From positions 1 to 11,501 of the forward strand of contig DATHBP010000055.1 in NCBI GenBank assembly GCA_035296085.1: 11,501 nucleotides of DNA. Direction: 5' to 3'. This document shows positions 1 through 6,260 of the stretch, one piece after another (the first letter of the stretch is position 1; each line of letters begins with the position of its first letter). Made by a program: the position numbers and the translations under genes. A model generated the notes under the pieces. It was not told the DNA's origin and did no database searches. It saw nothing but the letters and a program-made list of their open reading frames with translations. The DNA is from DATHBP01 sp035296085 (lineage in GTDB: Bacteria; Actinomycetota; Actinomycetes; Propionibacteriales; Nocardioidaceae).

Positions 1-1182
1 GTCACCCGCGAGTACTACTTCAACGACTCCGGTGCGCAGATCGACCGGTTCACGTCCAGCGTCCTCGCCCGGGCCAGGGACGAGGGAGTGCCCGAGGACG
101 GCTACGTCGGAGCGTACGTCGACGAGATCGCTGCCGAGGTACGCGAACGCCGCCCCGACCTGCTCGAGCTGCCGGAGCACGAAGCGCGCGAGGTGTGCCG
201 CGTCGAGGGCGTCGCGCTGATGTTCGCGGAGATCAAGCGCTCGTTGCACGACTTCGGCGTCGATTTCGACGTCTACTTCTACGAGCAGTCGCTGCACGAC
301 ACCGGTGCGATCGAGCAGGCCGTCGACCGGCTGCGGTCGAGCGGGCTCACCTACGAGTCCGACGGCGCCTTGTGGCTGCGCTCCACCCAGTACGGCGACG
401 ACAAGGACCGGGTGCTGGTCCGCAGCGACGGGCGGCCGACGTACGTGTGCGCCGACGCGGCCTACTACCTCGACAAGCGCAAGCGCGGGGCCGACCTGGT
501 CATGATCATCCTGGGCGCCGACCACCATGGCTACGTGGGGCGCTACCGCGCGCTGGCCGCGGCCTTCGGCGACGATCCCGACCAGCACCTCGAGATCCTC
601 ATCGGGCAGATGGTCAACCTCGTCCGAGCCGGTGTGCCGATACGGATGAGCAAGCGCGCCGGAGCCGTGGTCACCCTCGACGACTTGGTCGAGGCGATCG
701 GTGTCGACGCCGGCCGCTACGCCTTGGCTCGCTACTCCACCGACTCACCGATCGACATCGACCTCGACGTCTGGACGCGGCAGTCCAACGACAACCCCGT
801 CTTCTACGTGCAGTACGCCTCGGCGAGGCTGGCGGCGATCCTGCGCAACGCCGGGGAGCTCGGAGTCCGGCCGGCTGGAGACGACTTCGATACCGGCCTG
901 CTGAGCGACGAGCGAGAGGGCGAGCTGCTGCGGGCGCTCGCGGAGTTCCCCGGCATCGTCGCGTCCGCGGCGGAGCTCCGGGAGCCGCACCGAGTGGCCC
1001 GGTACGTCGAGGCGCTGGCCGCCACATTCCACCGCTTCTACGACACTTGCCGGGTGCTGCCCATGGGCGACGAGCCGGTGCAGCCGCTGCACCGGTCACG
1101 GCTCGTCCTCGTCGCGGCGACACGGACCGTGCTCGTCAACGCCCTGGGACTTCTCGGCGTCTCCGCGCCGGAGCGCATGTGA
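1..1182 (+). CDS. argS: Arginyl-tRNA synthetase, 3' part (5' end outside window)
   Basis: Cytoplasmic class I synthetase that charges tRNA-Arg with arginine using ATP. The reading frame is open from base 1, so the gene begins upstream and 393 codons are visible. The first residues (REYYFNDSGAQIDRF) match the conserved ArgS stretch that follows the HIGH region; HIGH itself is outside the window. Further landmarks are GADHHGY near 517-537, IGQMVNLVR just upstream of the signature loop, and MSKR at 646-657, the actinobacterial form of the KMSKS ATP-binding motif. The C-terminal part from about residue 262 of the visible fragment (NPVFYVQYASARL) to the end is the helical DALR anticodon-binding domain. 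It ends in the usual GLLGVSAPERM-type tail, so the 3' end is intact. The stop TGA overlaps the lysA start by 4 bp, which suggests co-transcription and coupling. An argS-lysA operon is known in corynebacteria. Confidence 0.97.
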   Translation, partial: VTREYYFNDSGAQIDRFTSSVLARARDEGVPEDGYVGAYVDEIAAEVRERRPDLLELPEHEAREVCRVEGVALMFAEIKRSLHDFGVDFDVYFYEQSLHDTGAIEQAVDRLRSSGLTYESDGALWLRSTQYGDDKDRVLVRSDGRPTYVCADAAYYLDKRKRGADLVMIILGADHHGYVGRYRALAAAFGDDPDQHLEILIGQMVNLVRAGVPIRMSKRAGAVVTLDDLVEAIGVDAGRYALARYSTDSPIDIDLDVWTRQSNDNPVFYVQYASARLAAILRNAGELGVRPAGDDFDTGLLSDEREGELLRALAEFPGIVASAAELREPHRVARYVEALAATFHRFYDTCRVLPMGDEPVQPLHRSRLVLVAATRTVLVNALGLLGVSAPERM

Positions 1183-2576
1183 GCCCGCACGCCGGCGCAG
1201 CGGCACCGGTGCTCGGCTCCCCGGGAGCCGAGCCACGCTGGCTGCAACACCCTGCCGATGTCAACGCCCTGCTACCAGCGTTGTGGCCGGCCACCGCACA
1301 CCGGGGCGACGACGGTGCCCTGCGCATCGGCGGGCTCGATGTGCGCTCGCTCGCCGCCGAGTTCGGCACCCCCGCCTATCTCCTGGACGTGGCCGACTTC
1401 CGGGAGCGTGCCGCGGAGTTCCGCACGGCGTTCGCCGGCTTCGACGTCTACTACGCGGGCAAGGCGTTCCTCTGCACCGAAGTCGCGCGCTGGGTGCACA
1501 CGCTCGGGCTGGGACTCGACGTCTGCTCGGGCGGAGAGCTCGCCGTGGCGCTGCGCGCAGATTTCGACCCCGCGAGGATCGCGTACCACGGCAACAACAA
1601 GTCGACCGCTGAGCTGGCCCGCGCACTCGACGTCGGCGTCGGCCGCATCGTCGTGGACTCCTTGGACGAGATCGACCGGCTCGAGGCGCTCGCAGCCCAC
1701 CGCGACCGGCGCGTGAGCGTCCTCGCCCGGGTCACGACCGGGGTCGACGCAGACACCCACCCCTTCATCACTACCGCTCTGGAAGACCAGAAGTTCGGCT
1801 TCTCCCTCGCCTCCGGTGCGGCGCTGTCAGCGGTCCGCGCGTTGCTGGCCAGCTCCCGTCTGCACCTCTGCGGCCTGCACTCTCATATCGGCTCGCAGGT
1901 CTTCGATTCGGCAGGCTTCGACGCAGCCATCCGGCGCCTGCTCACCTTGTCCGCGCGCGTTCGCGACGAGTTGGGCGTCGAGCTGCCCGAGCTCAACGTT
2001 GGTGGCGGGTTCGGCGTCGCGTACACGACGCGGGACCATCCTCAGCCACCCGCCGTGCTGGCCGCCGGGATCCGCCGCACGGTGGAGCGCGGGTGCGCGG
2101 CGCTGGGTTTGGCCGTCCCGGCGCTCGCGATCGAGCCGGGACGGGCGATAGCCGGACCCTCGACGGTCACGGTCTACGAGGTCGGCACGGTCAAGCACGT
2201 GTCGCTGGGTGGGACGAGCCGGCGCTACGTCAGCGTCGACGGCGGGATGAGCGACAACATTCGCGCCGCGCTCTACGGCGCGGACCTCTCCTGCACCCTC
2301 GCGTCGCGCCGCTCGACCGCGCCAGCGGCGCTGACACGGGTCGTGGGCAAGCACTGCGAGGCCGGCGACGTCCTCGTCCGCGACGAGTTCCTCCCCCGCG
2401 ATGTCCGCCCGGGCGACTTGCTGGCCGTGCCTGGGACGGGTGCCTATGGCCGTTCGATGGCGAGCAACTACAACCACCTCTCGCGACCGCCGGTGGTGGC
2501 AGTGGGGGACGGCACTGCCCGACTCGTCGTTCGGCGGGAGACAGAGGACGACCTGCTACGCCTGGACGTGCCGTGA
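1179..2576 (+). CDS. lysA: Diaminopimelate decarboxylase
   Basis: PLP-dependent fold-type III enzyme that decarboxylates meso-2,6-diaminopimelate to L-lysine, the last step of lysine biosynthesis. The protein is 465 aa, normal for actinobacterial LysA. Visible motifs: the PLP lysine K95 in VYYAGKAF, HSHIGSQ at residues 234-240, the phosphate-binding GGGFG at 275-279, EPGR at 319-322, CEAGD at 393-397 with the catalytic cysteine C393 supplied across the dimer, and a C-terminal YNHLSRPP. I chose GTG at 1179 because it overlaps the argS stop as GTGA and gives an actinobacterial-type N-terminus (VSPHAG). An in-frame GTG at 1209 is possible but lies inside a hairpin. The reading frame stays open far upstream, but that part is out of frame with argS. 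The first 30 residues are poorly conserved and contain the hairpin at 1211-1233. The stop overlaps hom by 4 bp. Confidence 0.97.
   Translation: MSPHAGAAAPVLGSPGAEPRWLQHPADVNALLPALWPATAHRGDDGALRIGGLDVRSLAAEFGTPAYLLDVADFRERAAEFRTAFAGFDVYYAGKAFLCTEVARWVHTLGLGLDVCSGGELAVALRADFDPARIAYHGNNKSTAELARALDVGVGRIVVDSLDEIDRLEALAAHRDRRVSVLARVTTGVDADTHPFITTALEDQKFGFSLASGAALSAVRALLASSRLHLCGLHSHIGSQVFDSAGFDAAIRRLLTLSARVRDELGVELPELNVGGGFGVAYTTRDHPQPPAVLAAGIRRTVERGCAALGLAVPALAIEPGRAIAGPSTVTVYEVGTVKHVSLGGTSRRYVSVDGGMSDNIRAALYGADLSCTLASRRSTAPAALTRVVGKHCEAGDVLVRDEFLPRDVRPGDLLAVPGTGAYGRSMASNYNHLSRPPVVAVGDGTARLVVRRETEDDLLRLDVP
1211..1233 (+). promoter_or_regulatory. Strong inverted repeat at the argS/lysA junction
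   Basis: GCTCGGCTCC pairs perfectly with GGAGCCGAGC around a CCG trinucleotide, giving a 10-bp GC-rich stem with a minimal loop. It starts 28 bases after the argS stop and about ten codons into lysA, in the non-conserved N-terminal segment of LysA. There is no T-tract, so it is not a classical intrinsic terminator. It could slow ribosomes or polymerase entering lysA, or protect the argS mRNA 3' end. The structure is read directly; the role is inference. Confidence 0.55.
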
Positions 2577-3910
2577 CCACACTTCGGCGCGCCGGTCGCG
2601 CGACGCCCGGCCGGCCTCTGCGGATAGCGCTGCTGGGCCATGGAGTCGTCGGCAGCGCGGTGGCTCGGCTGATGACCGAGCAGTCCGACGACCTCGGTGC
2701 CCGAGTCGGCGCGCCGCTGGAGCTCGTGGGCATCGCCGTACGCCGGGCGTCGGTGTCGCGGCCAGGAGGTCTGGACCCGCAGCTGTTCACCACCGACGCC
2801 CGCTCGCTCGTCGAGCGCGGAGACATCGACGTGGTCGTCGAGGTGATGGGTGGAGTCGAGCCGGCGCGCTCTTTGATCCTCGCCGCGCTCGAGCGCGGCG
2901 CGTCGGTCGTGACCGCCAACAAGGCACTGCTGGCGGAGGACGGGTCGACGGTGTTCGCCGCGGCCGAGAAGGCCGGTCGTGACGTGTACTTCGAGGCGGC
3001 TGTCGCCGGGGCCATCCCGATCCTGCGCCCGCTGCGTGAGTCCCTGGCCGGCGACCGGGTCACGAAGGTCATCGGCATCGTCAACGGCACGACCAACTTC
3101 GTCCTCGACCAGATGGACACCTCCGGCGCCGACTTCGCCGCCGCGCTGACACAGGCGCAGGCGCTCGGCTTCGCCGAAGCCGACTCGAGCGCCGACATCG
3201 ACGGCTTTGACGCAGCGGCGAAGGCTGCGATCTTGGCCAGCCTCGCCTTTCACACCCGGGTCACCACGGCCGACGTCCACCGCGAGGGCATCGGCGCCGT
3301 CACCAGTGCCGACATCGCCTGGGCGCAGACCATGGGCCGGGTCGTCAAGCTGCTGGCGATCTGCGAGCGCGTCGACACCCCCGACGGGGCGGCGATCGCG
3401 GTGCGCGTCCACCCGGCGATGATCCCGCGGCTGCATCCGCTGGCCGGCGTCCACGAGGCGTACAACGCCGTCTTCGTGGAGAGCGAGGCGGCCGGCCGGC
3501 TGATGTTCTACGGCCCCGGTGCCGGTGGGACACCCACCGCGAGCGCCGTTCTGGGCGACGTGGTCGCGGCGGCGCGCAACCGCCTGCAGGACCTGCGCGG
3601 AGTCGGGGAGTCTGCCTACGCCGAGTGCGAGATCCAGCCGATGGGCGACACCCCCACCCGCTACTACATTGCGGTCGACGTCGCCGACCGCGCCGGCGTC
3701 CTGGCTGCCGTGGCGGGCAGGTTCGCTGCCAACGGTGTGTCGCTGGAGACTGTGCGGCAAGAGGGCCGGGGGGCCGAGGCGCAGCTCGTACTGGTCACGC
3801 ACACAGCGCGCGACTCCGACCTGTCCGCAACGGTTGCCGACCTGCGTGACATGGCCGAGGTACGCCGCGTCGTGTCGGTCATGCGAGTTGAGGAGGACGC
3901 CGGCCTATGA
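2573..3910 (+). CDS. hom: Homoserine dehydrogenase with C-terminal ACT domain
   Basis: NAD(P)H-dependent enzyme reducing L-aspartate 4-semialdehyde to L-homoserine, the branch point to threonine, methionine and isoleucine. It is 445 aa, the monofunctional type rather than an aspartokinase fusion. The Rossmann motif GHGVVG is at residues 22-27, VVTANKALLA holds K117, NGTTN is at 171-175, and DGFDAAAK holds the catalytic pair D213 and K217 (equivalents of yeast Asp219 and Lys223). From about residue 363 (RYYIAVDVADRAGVLA) to the end is an ACT domain, which in Gram-positive Hom mediates threonine feedback inhibition. Start: GTG at 2573, forming a 4-bp GTGA overlap with the lysA stop and leaving a roughly 15-residue N-terminal tail before the Rossmann fold. 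The frame extends further upstream, but only antiparallel to lysA sense, so that extension is a shadow. The stop overlaps thrC by 4 bp. Confidence 0.97.
   Translation: MTTLRRAGRATPGRPLRIALLGHGVVGSAVARLMTEQSDDLGARVGAPLELVGIAVRRASVSRPGGLDPQLFTTDARSLVERGDIDVVVEVMGGVEPARSLILAALERGASVVTANKALLAEDGSTVFAAAEKAGRDVYFEAAVAGAIPILRPLRESLAGDRVTKVIGIVNGTTNFVLDQMDTSGADFAAALTQAQALGFAEADSSADIDGFDAAAKAAILASLAFHTRVTTADVHREGIGAVTSADIAWAQTMGRVVKLLAICERVDTPDGAAIAVRVHPAMIPRLHPLAGVHEAYNAVFVESEAAGRLMFYGPGAGGTPTASAVLGDVVAAARNRLQDLRGVGESAYAECEIQPMGDTPTRYYIAVDVADRAGVLAAVAGRFAANGVSLETVRQEGRGAEAQLVLVTHTARDSDLSATVADLRDMAEVRRVVSVMRVEEDAGL
2881..2900 (+). repeat. Perfect 20-bp palindrome inside hom
   Basis: CGCCGCGCTC is followed directly by its own reverse complement GAGCGCGGCG. 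On RNA this can form an 8-bp stem with a TCGA loop. It lies in the codons for the ordinary Hom segment AALERGA. GC-rich codon choice for alanine, leucine, glutamate and arginine could create it by chance, so no function is claimed. Confidence 0.5.
3891..3896 (+). promoter_or_regulatory. Shine-Dalgarno site for thrC
   Basis: AGGAGG ends 10 bases before the thrC ATG and lies inside the last codons of hom. It is the closest match to the anti-SD consensus at any junction examined in this window. thrC can therefore recruit ribosomes independently as well as by coupling through the ATGA overlap. Confidence 0.8.
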
Positions 3911-4998
3911 GTGGCCGTGCAGCCCCCGTCACCGGGGCAGCGCAGTGGCGCGGGGTGGTCGAGGAGTACCGCGGCTGGCTGCCGATGGCGCCGCCCGGTC
4001 CGGCCGTCACGCTCGGCGAGGGCGGGACACCGCTCGTCTGCTCCCAGTGGCTCTCCGCACTGACCGGCTGCGAGGTCTGGCTCAAGGTCGAGGGGGACAA
4101 TCCCACCGGCTCGTTCAAGGACCGCGGCATGACGTTGGCCATCTCGGTCGCCGTCGCGGAAGGCGACCAGGCCGTGGTCTGCGCTTCGACCGGCAACACG
4201 TCGGCGTCGATGAGCGCCTACGCCGTCCGGGCCGGCCTTCGTCCCGTCGTGCTGCTGCCGCATGGCAAGGTGGCCGGAGGCAAGATGGCTCAGGCTGTCG
4301 TGCACGGCGCGGTGCTCGTGCAGCTCCGTGGCGGGTTCGACGCCTGCCTCGAGGTGGCGCGCGGTCTCGCCGCCGACTACCCCGTCGCCCTGGTCAACTC
4401 GGTCAACCCGGCCCGGCTGGAGGGGCAGAAGACGGCCGCGTTCGAGGTCGTCGACGCGTTGGGCGACGCACCGGACGTGCACGTCCTCCCGGTCGGCAAC
4501 GCAGGCAACATCTCGGCGTACTGGACCGGGTATCGCGAGTACGCCGATGCTGGTCTGGCCACTCGGACGCCACGGATGTGGGGCTTTCAGGCCGACGGCG
4601 CCGCCCCTATCGTCCGCGGCGAGCTGGTGGCCGAACCGGAGACGGTTGCGACGGCGATCCGGGTGGGCAACCCGGCGTCGTGGCGGCTCGCGCTGGCCGC
4701 CCGAGACGAGTCCGCCGGGCAGATCCAAGCTGTGAGCGACGCGGAGATCCTCGCGGCACAGCGCGCTCTCGCCGCCCGCGACGGCGTGTTCGTCGAACCG
4801 GCATCAGCCGCCGGCGCCGCGGGCATCGTGGCGTTGCACGACCGGGGTGGCGTCGCGGCCGGGCAGACGATCGTCGTGACAGTCACCGGACACGGCCTCA
4901 AGGACGTCGACACGGCACTGCGGGGGTTTCCGGACCTCGTCGACGCCGTGATCGACCCGAGCGTGGCCGCTGCGGCCCAAGCCGCCGGCCTGCGCTGA
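3907..4998 (+). CDS. thrC: Threonine synthase
   Basis: PLP-dependent fold-type II enzyme converting O-phospho-L-homoserine and water to L-threonine and phosphate, the last step of threonine synthesis. It is 363 aa, the short actinobacterial/Bacillus type lacking the extra N-terminal domain of the E. coli enzyme. The PLP Schiff-base lysine is K71 in NPTGSFKDRGM (lysine codon at 4117-4119). The next conserved segment is ASTGNTSASMSAYA. A glycine-rich PLP phosphate loop follows (VGNAGNISAY), then EPASAAGAAG and VTVTGHGLKD near the C-terminus. The ATG at 3907 is supported by AGGAGG 10 bases upstream and by the 4-bp ATGA overlap with hom. The stop TGA abuts the thrB GTG with no gap. In this cluster thrC precedes thrB, although ThrB acts first. 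Confidence 0.97.
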   Translation: MSGRAAPVTGAAQWRGVVEEYRGWLPMAPPGPAVTLGEGGTPLVCSQWLSALTGCEVWLKVEGDNPTGSFKDRGMTLAISVAVAEGDQAVVCASTGNTSASMSAYAVRAGLRPVVLLPHGKVAGGKMAQAVVHGAVLVQLRGGFDACLEVARGLAADYPVALVNSVNPARLEGQKTAAFEVVDALGDAPDVHVLPVGNAGNISAYWTGYREYADAGLATRTPRMWGFQADGAAPIVRGELVAEPETVATAIRVGNPASWRLALAARDESAGQIQAVSDAEILAAQRALAARDGVFVEPASAAGAAGIVALHDRGGVAAGQTIVVTVTGHGLKDVDTALRGFPDLVDAVIDPSVAAAAQAAGLR

Positions 4999-5937
4999 GT
5001 GCCGGTGCCCCGCTTCCGCACCGCGCGCGTCAGCGTGCGGGTGCCGGCGACGAGCGCGAACCTCGGGCCCGGTTTCGACAGCTACGGGCTGGCGTTGGCC
5101 CTCTACGACGAAGTCAGTGCGCAGGTCACCGAAGCGGGGGTGCGCGTCGACGTGTCCGGAGAAGGCAGTGCGGCCTTGCCCCGCGACGAGAGCAATCTCG
5201 TGGCGGCGAGCTTGCTCGCAGCGTTCGACCGGCTCGGCGGTCGCCCGCCGGGGCTAGCACTGCGATGCCGCAACGGGATCCCGCAGGCTCGCGGGCTAGG
5301 GTCGTCATCGGCGGCGATCGTCGCCGGCATCTCCTTGGCCACCGCCTTGACCGACGGCCCTGCTCTCGACGTGGACGCGACCCTCGCTCTCGCGACGGCG
5401 CTCGAAGGTCACCCCGACAACGTCGCGGCCTGCCTCTTCGGCGGGTTCACCATCAGCTGGCTCGATGGCGGGGTCGCGGCGTGCGCGCGCCTCGAGCCTG
5501 CCGCCGGCATTCGCCCGGTGGCCTTCGTGCCCAGGGATGCTGCGCTGGCGACGCCGCTGGCTCGCTCGATGCTCCCGCCTGAGGTGCCGCACGCCGATGC
5601 CGCCGCCAACGCGGCCCGTGCCGGACTGCTCACCGTCGCGTTGACGTCTCGGCCCGAGCTGTTGTGGTCGGCGACCGAGGACCTGCTGCACCAGCGCTAC
5701 CGTCGCGCCGCGATGCCCGACTCGCTCGACCTGCTGGCGCGCTTGCGTGGTAGCGGAATCGCCGCCGTGGTCTCCGGGTCGGGGCCGTCGCTGCTGGCGT
5801 TCACCGACTCCGCCAGCGAGCGAGCCGTCGCGGCTGCGGCGCCGCCCGGGTGGACCGCTCGAACTCTCAGCGTCGACCGAGCGGGCGCCACGGTTGCAGA
5901 GCAGGGCACAACCCCGCCACGGGCGTCAGCGGACTGA
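4999..5937 (+). CDS. thrB: Homoserine kinase
   Basis: GHMP-family kinase phosphorylating L-homoserine to O-phospho-L-homoserine with ATP, the substrate for ThrC. It is 312 aa, the usual length. Motif 1 (VPATSANLGPGFD) is at residues 15-27. The ATP-binding GHMP loop IPQARGLGSSSAA is at 94-106, EGHPDNVA at 136-143 is a conserved homoserine kinase segment, and motif 3 SGSGPS is at 259-264. Start: GTG at 4999 directly after the thrC TGA. There is no good SD in front of it, so it probably depends on ribosomes finishing thrC. GTG at 5005 is an in-frame alternative that would remove only two residues. This is the last gene of the lysine/threonine cluster, and a 321-bp gap follows. The final 20 residues are variable in the family. 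Confidence 0.96.
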   Translation: MPVPRFRTARVSVRVPATSANLGPGFDSYGLALALYDEVSAQVTEAGVRVDVSGEGSAALPRDESNLVAASLLAAFDRLGGRPPGLALRCRNGIPQARGLGSSSAAIVAGISLATALTDGPALDVDATLALATALEGHPDNVAACLFGGFTISWLDGGVAACARLEPAAGIRPVAFVPRDAALATPLARSMLPPEVPHADAAANAARAGLLTVALTSRPELLWSATEDLLHQRYRRAAMPDSLDLLARLRGSGIAAVVSGSGPSLLAFTDSASERAVAAAAPPGWTARTLSVDRAGATVAEQGTTPPRASAD

Positions 5938-5986
5938 GCGGTGCGGCCGGGTCCACCCCGAGGGTGCGCAGAAGCCAGCAGTGTGG

Positions 5987-5995
5987 TGGTACGGT
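5987..5995 (+). promoter_or_regulatory. Probable extended -10 promoter of rho
   Basis: TGG followed by TACGGT fits the extended -10 pattern TGN-TANNNT used by the principal sigma factor of actinobacteria. Transcription would begin near 6001-6003. No good -35 hexamer is present at 16-19 bp spacing (the region around 5965-5972 reads tgcgcaga), which is acceptable for an extended -10 promoter. The location just after thrB and at the start of the lower-GC leader supports the call. It is not proven without 5'-end data. Confidence 0.45.
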
Positions 5996-6202
5996 AGGTA
6001 CTGCACCGACCAGCAAAGTCTCGGACGGTGCCTCTCGGCCGATCTTCGGAGCCCCGCTTCTCGCTACAGCGTTACATCTTCGAACGCGCGAGCCAATCGC
6101 GGTTTAGCGCTTCGTAATCCGAGCATCACCGAGAGAGCCATTTCTCGCCCTGGAGCGGACGCAATCGCATCACGCTCATAGACGGCATTGGATTGTCCAG
6201 AA

Positions 6203-6235
6203 CGCTGACCGAGGCGATACACCGCCAGGTGAGCG
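6203..6235 (+). promoter_or_regulatory. Composite stem-loop in the rho leader
   Basis: CGCT pairs with AGCG (6203-6206 with 6232-6235). A G-G mismatch follows, then ACC pairs with GGT (6208-6210 with 6228-6230), then a small internal loop. GGCG pairs with CGCC (6213-6216 with 6223-6226) around an ATACAC hexaloop. That gives eleven Watson-Crick pairs in total. It sits immediately upstream of the hairpin that contains the rho ribosome-binding site, so both could belong to one regulatory structure. The pairing is seen in the sequence; the function is inference. Confidence 0.4.
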
Positions 6236-6240
6236 CCCGA

Positions 6241-6260
6241 ACGTGGGAAGGACCTCACGT
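6241..6260 (+). promoter_or_regulatory. rho ribosome-binding site in a start-codon hairpin
   Basis: The SD-like AAGGA is at 6248-6252, 6 bases before the GTG start at 6259. ACGTG (6241-6245) pairs perfectly with CACGT (6256-6260), extended by a G-T wobble and a G-C pair. This leaves AAGGAC as a hexaloop and puts the first two bases of the start codon into the stem. The SD fixes the start of rho. The hairpin could tune rho translation. Confidence 0.5.

Larger units (their letters stand above)
5938..6258 (+). other. Non-coding region between thrB and rho (promoter and rho leader)
   Basis: No conserved protein is seen here. Base composition drops compared with the flanking genes: 79 G+C of 140 bases in 6061-6200 (56%). 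The region contains a probable -10 element (5987-5995), then a presumed transcribed leader with several inverted repeats. The pairs are GCACCG/CGGTGC (6003-6008 with 6026-6031), CCGA/TCGG (6039-6042 with 6046-6049), CGCGA/TCGCG (6087-6091 with 6097-6101), CGAGA/TCTCG (6130-6134 with 6143-6147), GAGCG/CGCTC (6153-6157 with 6173-6177), a composite hairpin at 6203-6235, and a hairpin over the rho start at 6241-6260. There is no ATG in the presumed leader (from about 6001). A GTG-initiated 29-codon frame runs 6028-6117 without a convincing SD. Confidence 0.75.

Noticed and set aside
2468..3802. Minus-strand open frame of 444 codons opposite hom
   Set aside because: It is a shadow of the hom reading frame with low-complexity R/G/D-rich translation and no conserved motifs.
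3519..5582. Plus-strand open frame of 687 codons overlapping hom, thrC and thrB
   Set aside because: It crosses three conserved genes in another frame and is arginine-rich, as expected for an out-of-frame reading of GC-rich coding DNA.
5954..5966. CACCC-CGA-GGGTG hairpin as a terminator for the thr operon
   Set aside because: It has only five base pairs, no T-tract, and lies upstream of the proposed rho promoter. It is too weak to call in GC-rich DNA.
6193..6258. TTG at 6193 as the rho start, adding 22 residues
   Set aside because: The added residues read through the leader hairpins and have no similarity to Rho. The GTG at 6259 has AAGGA at proper spacing.
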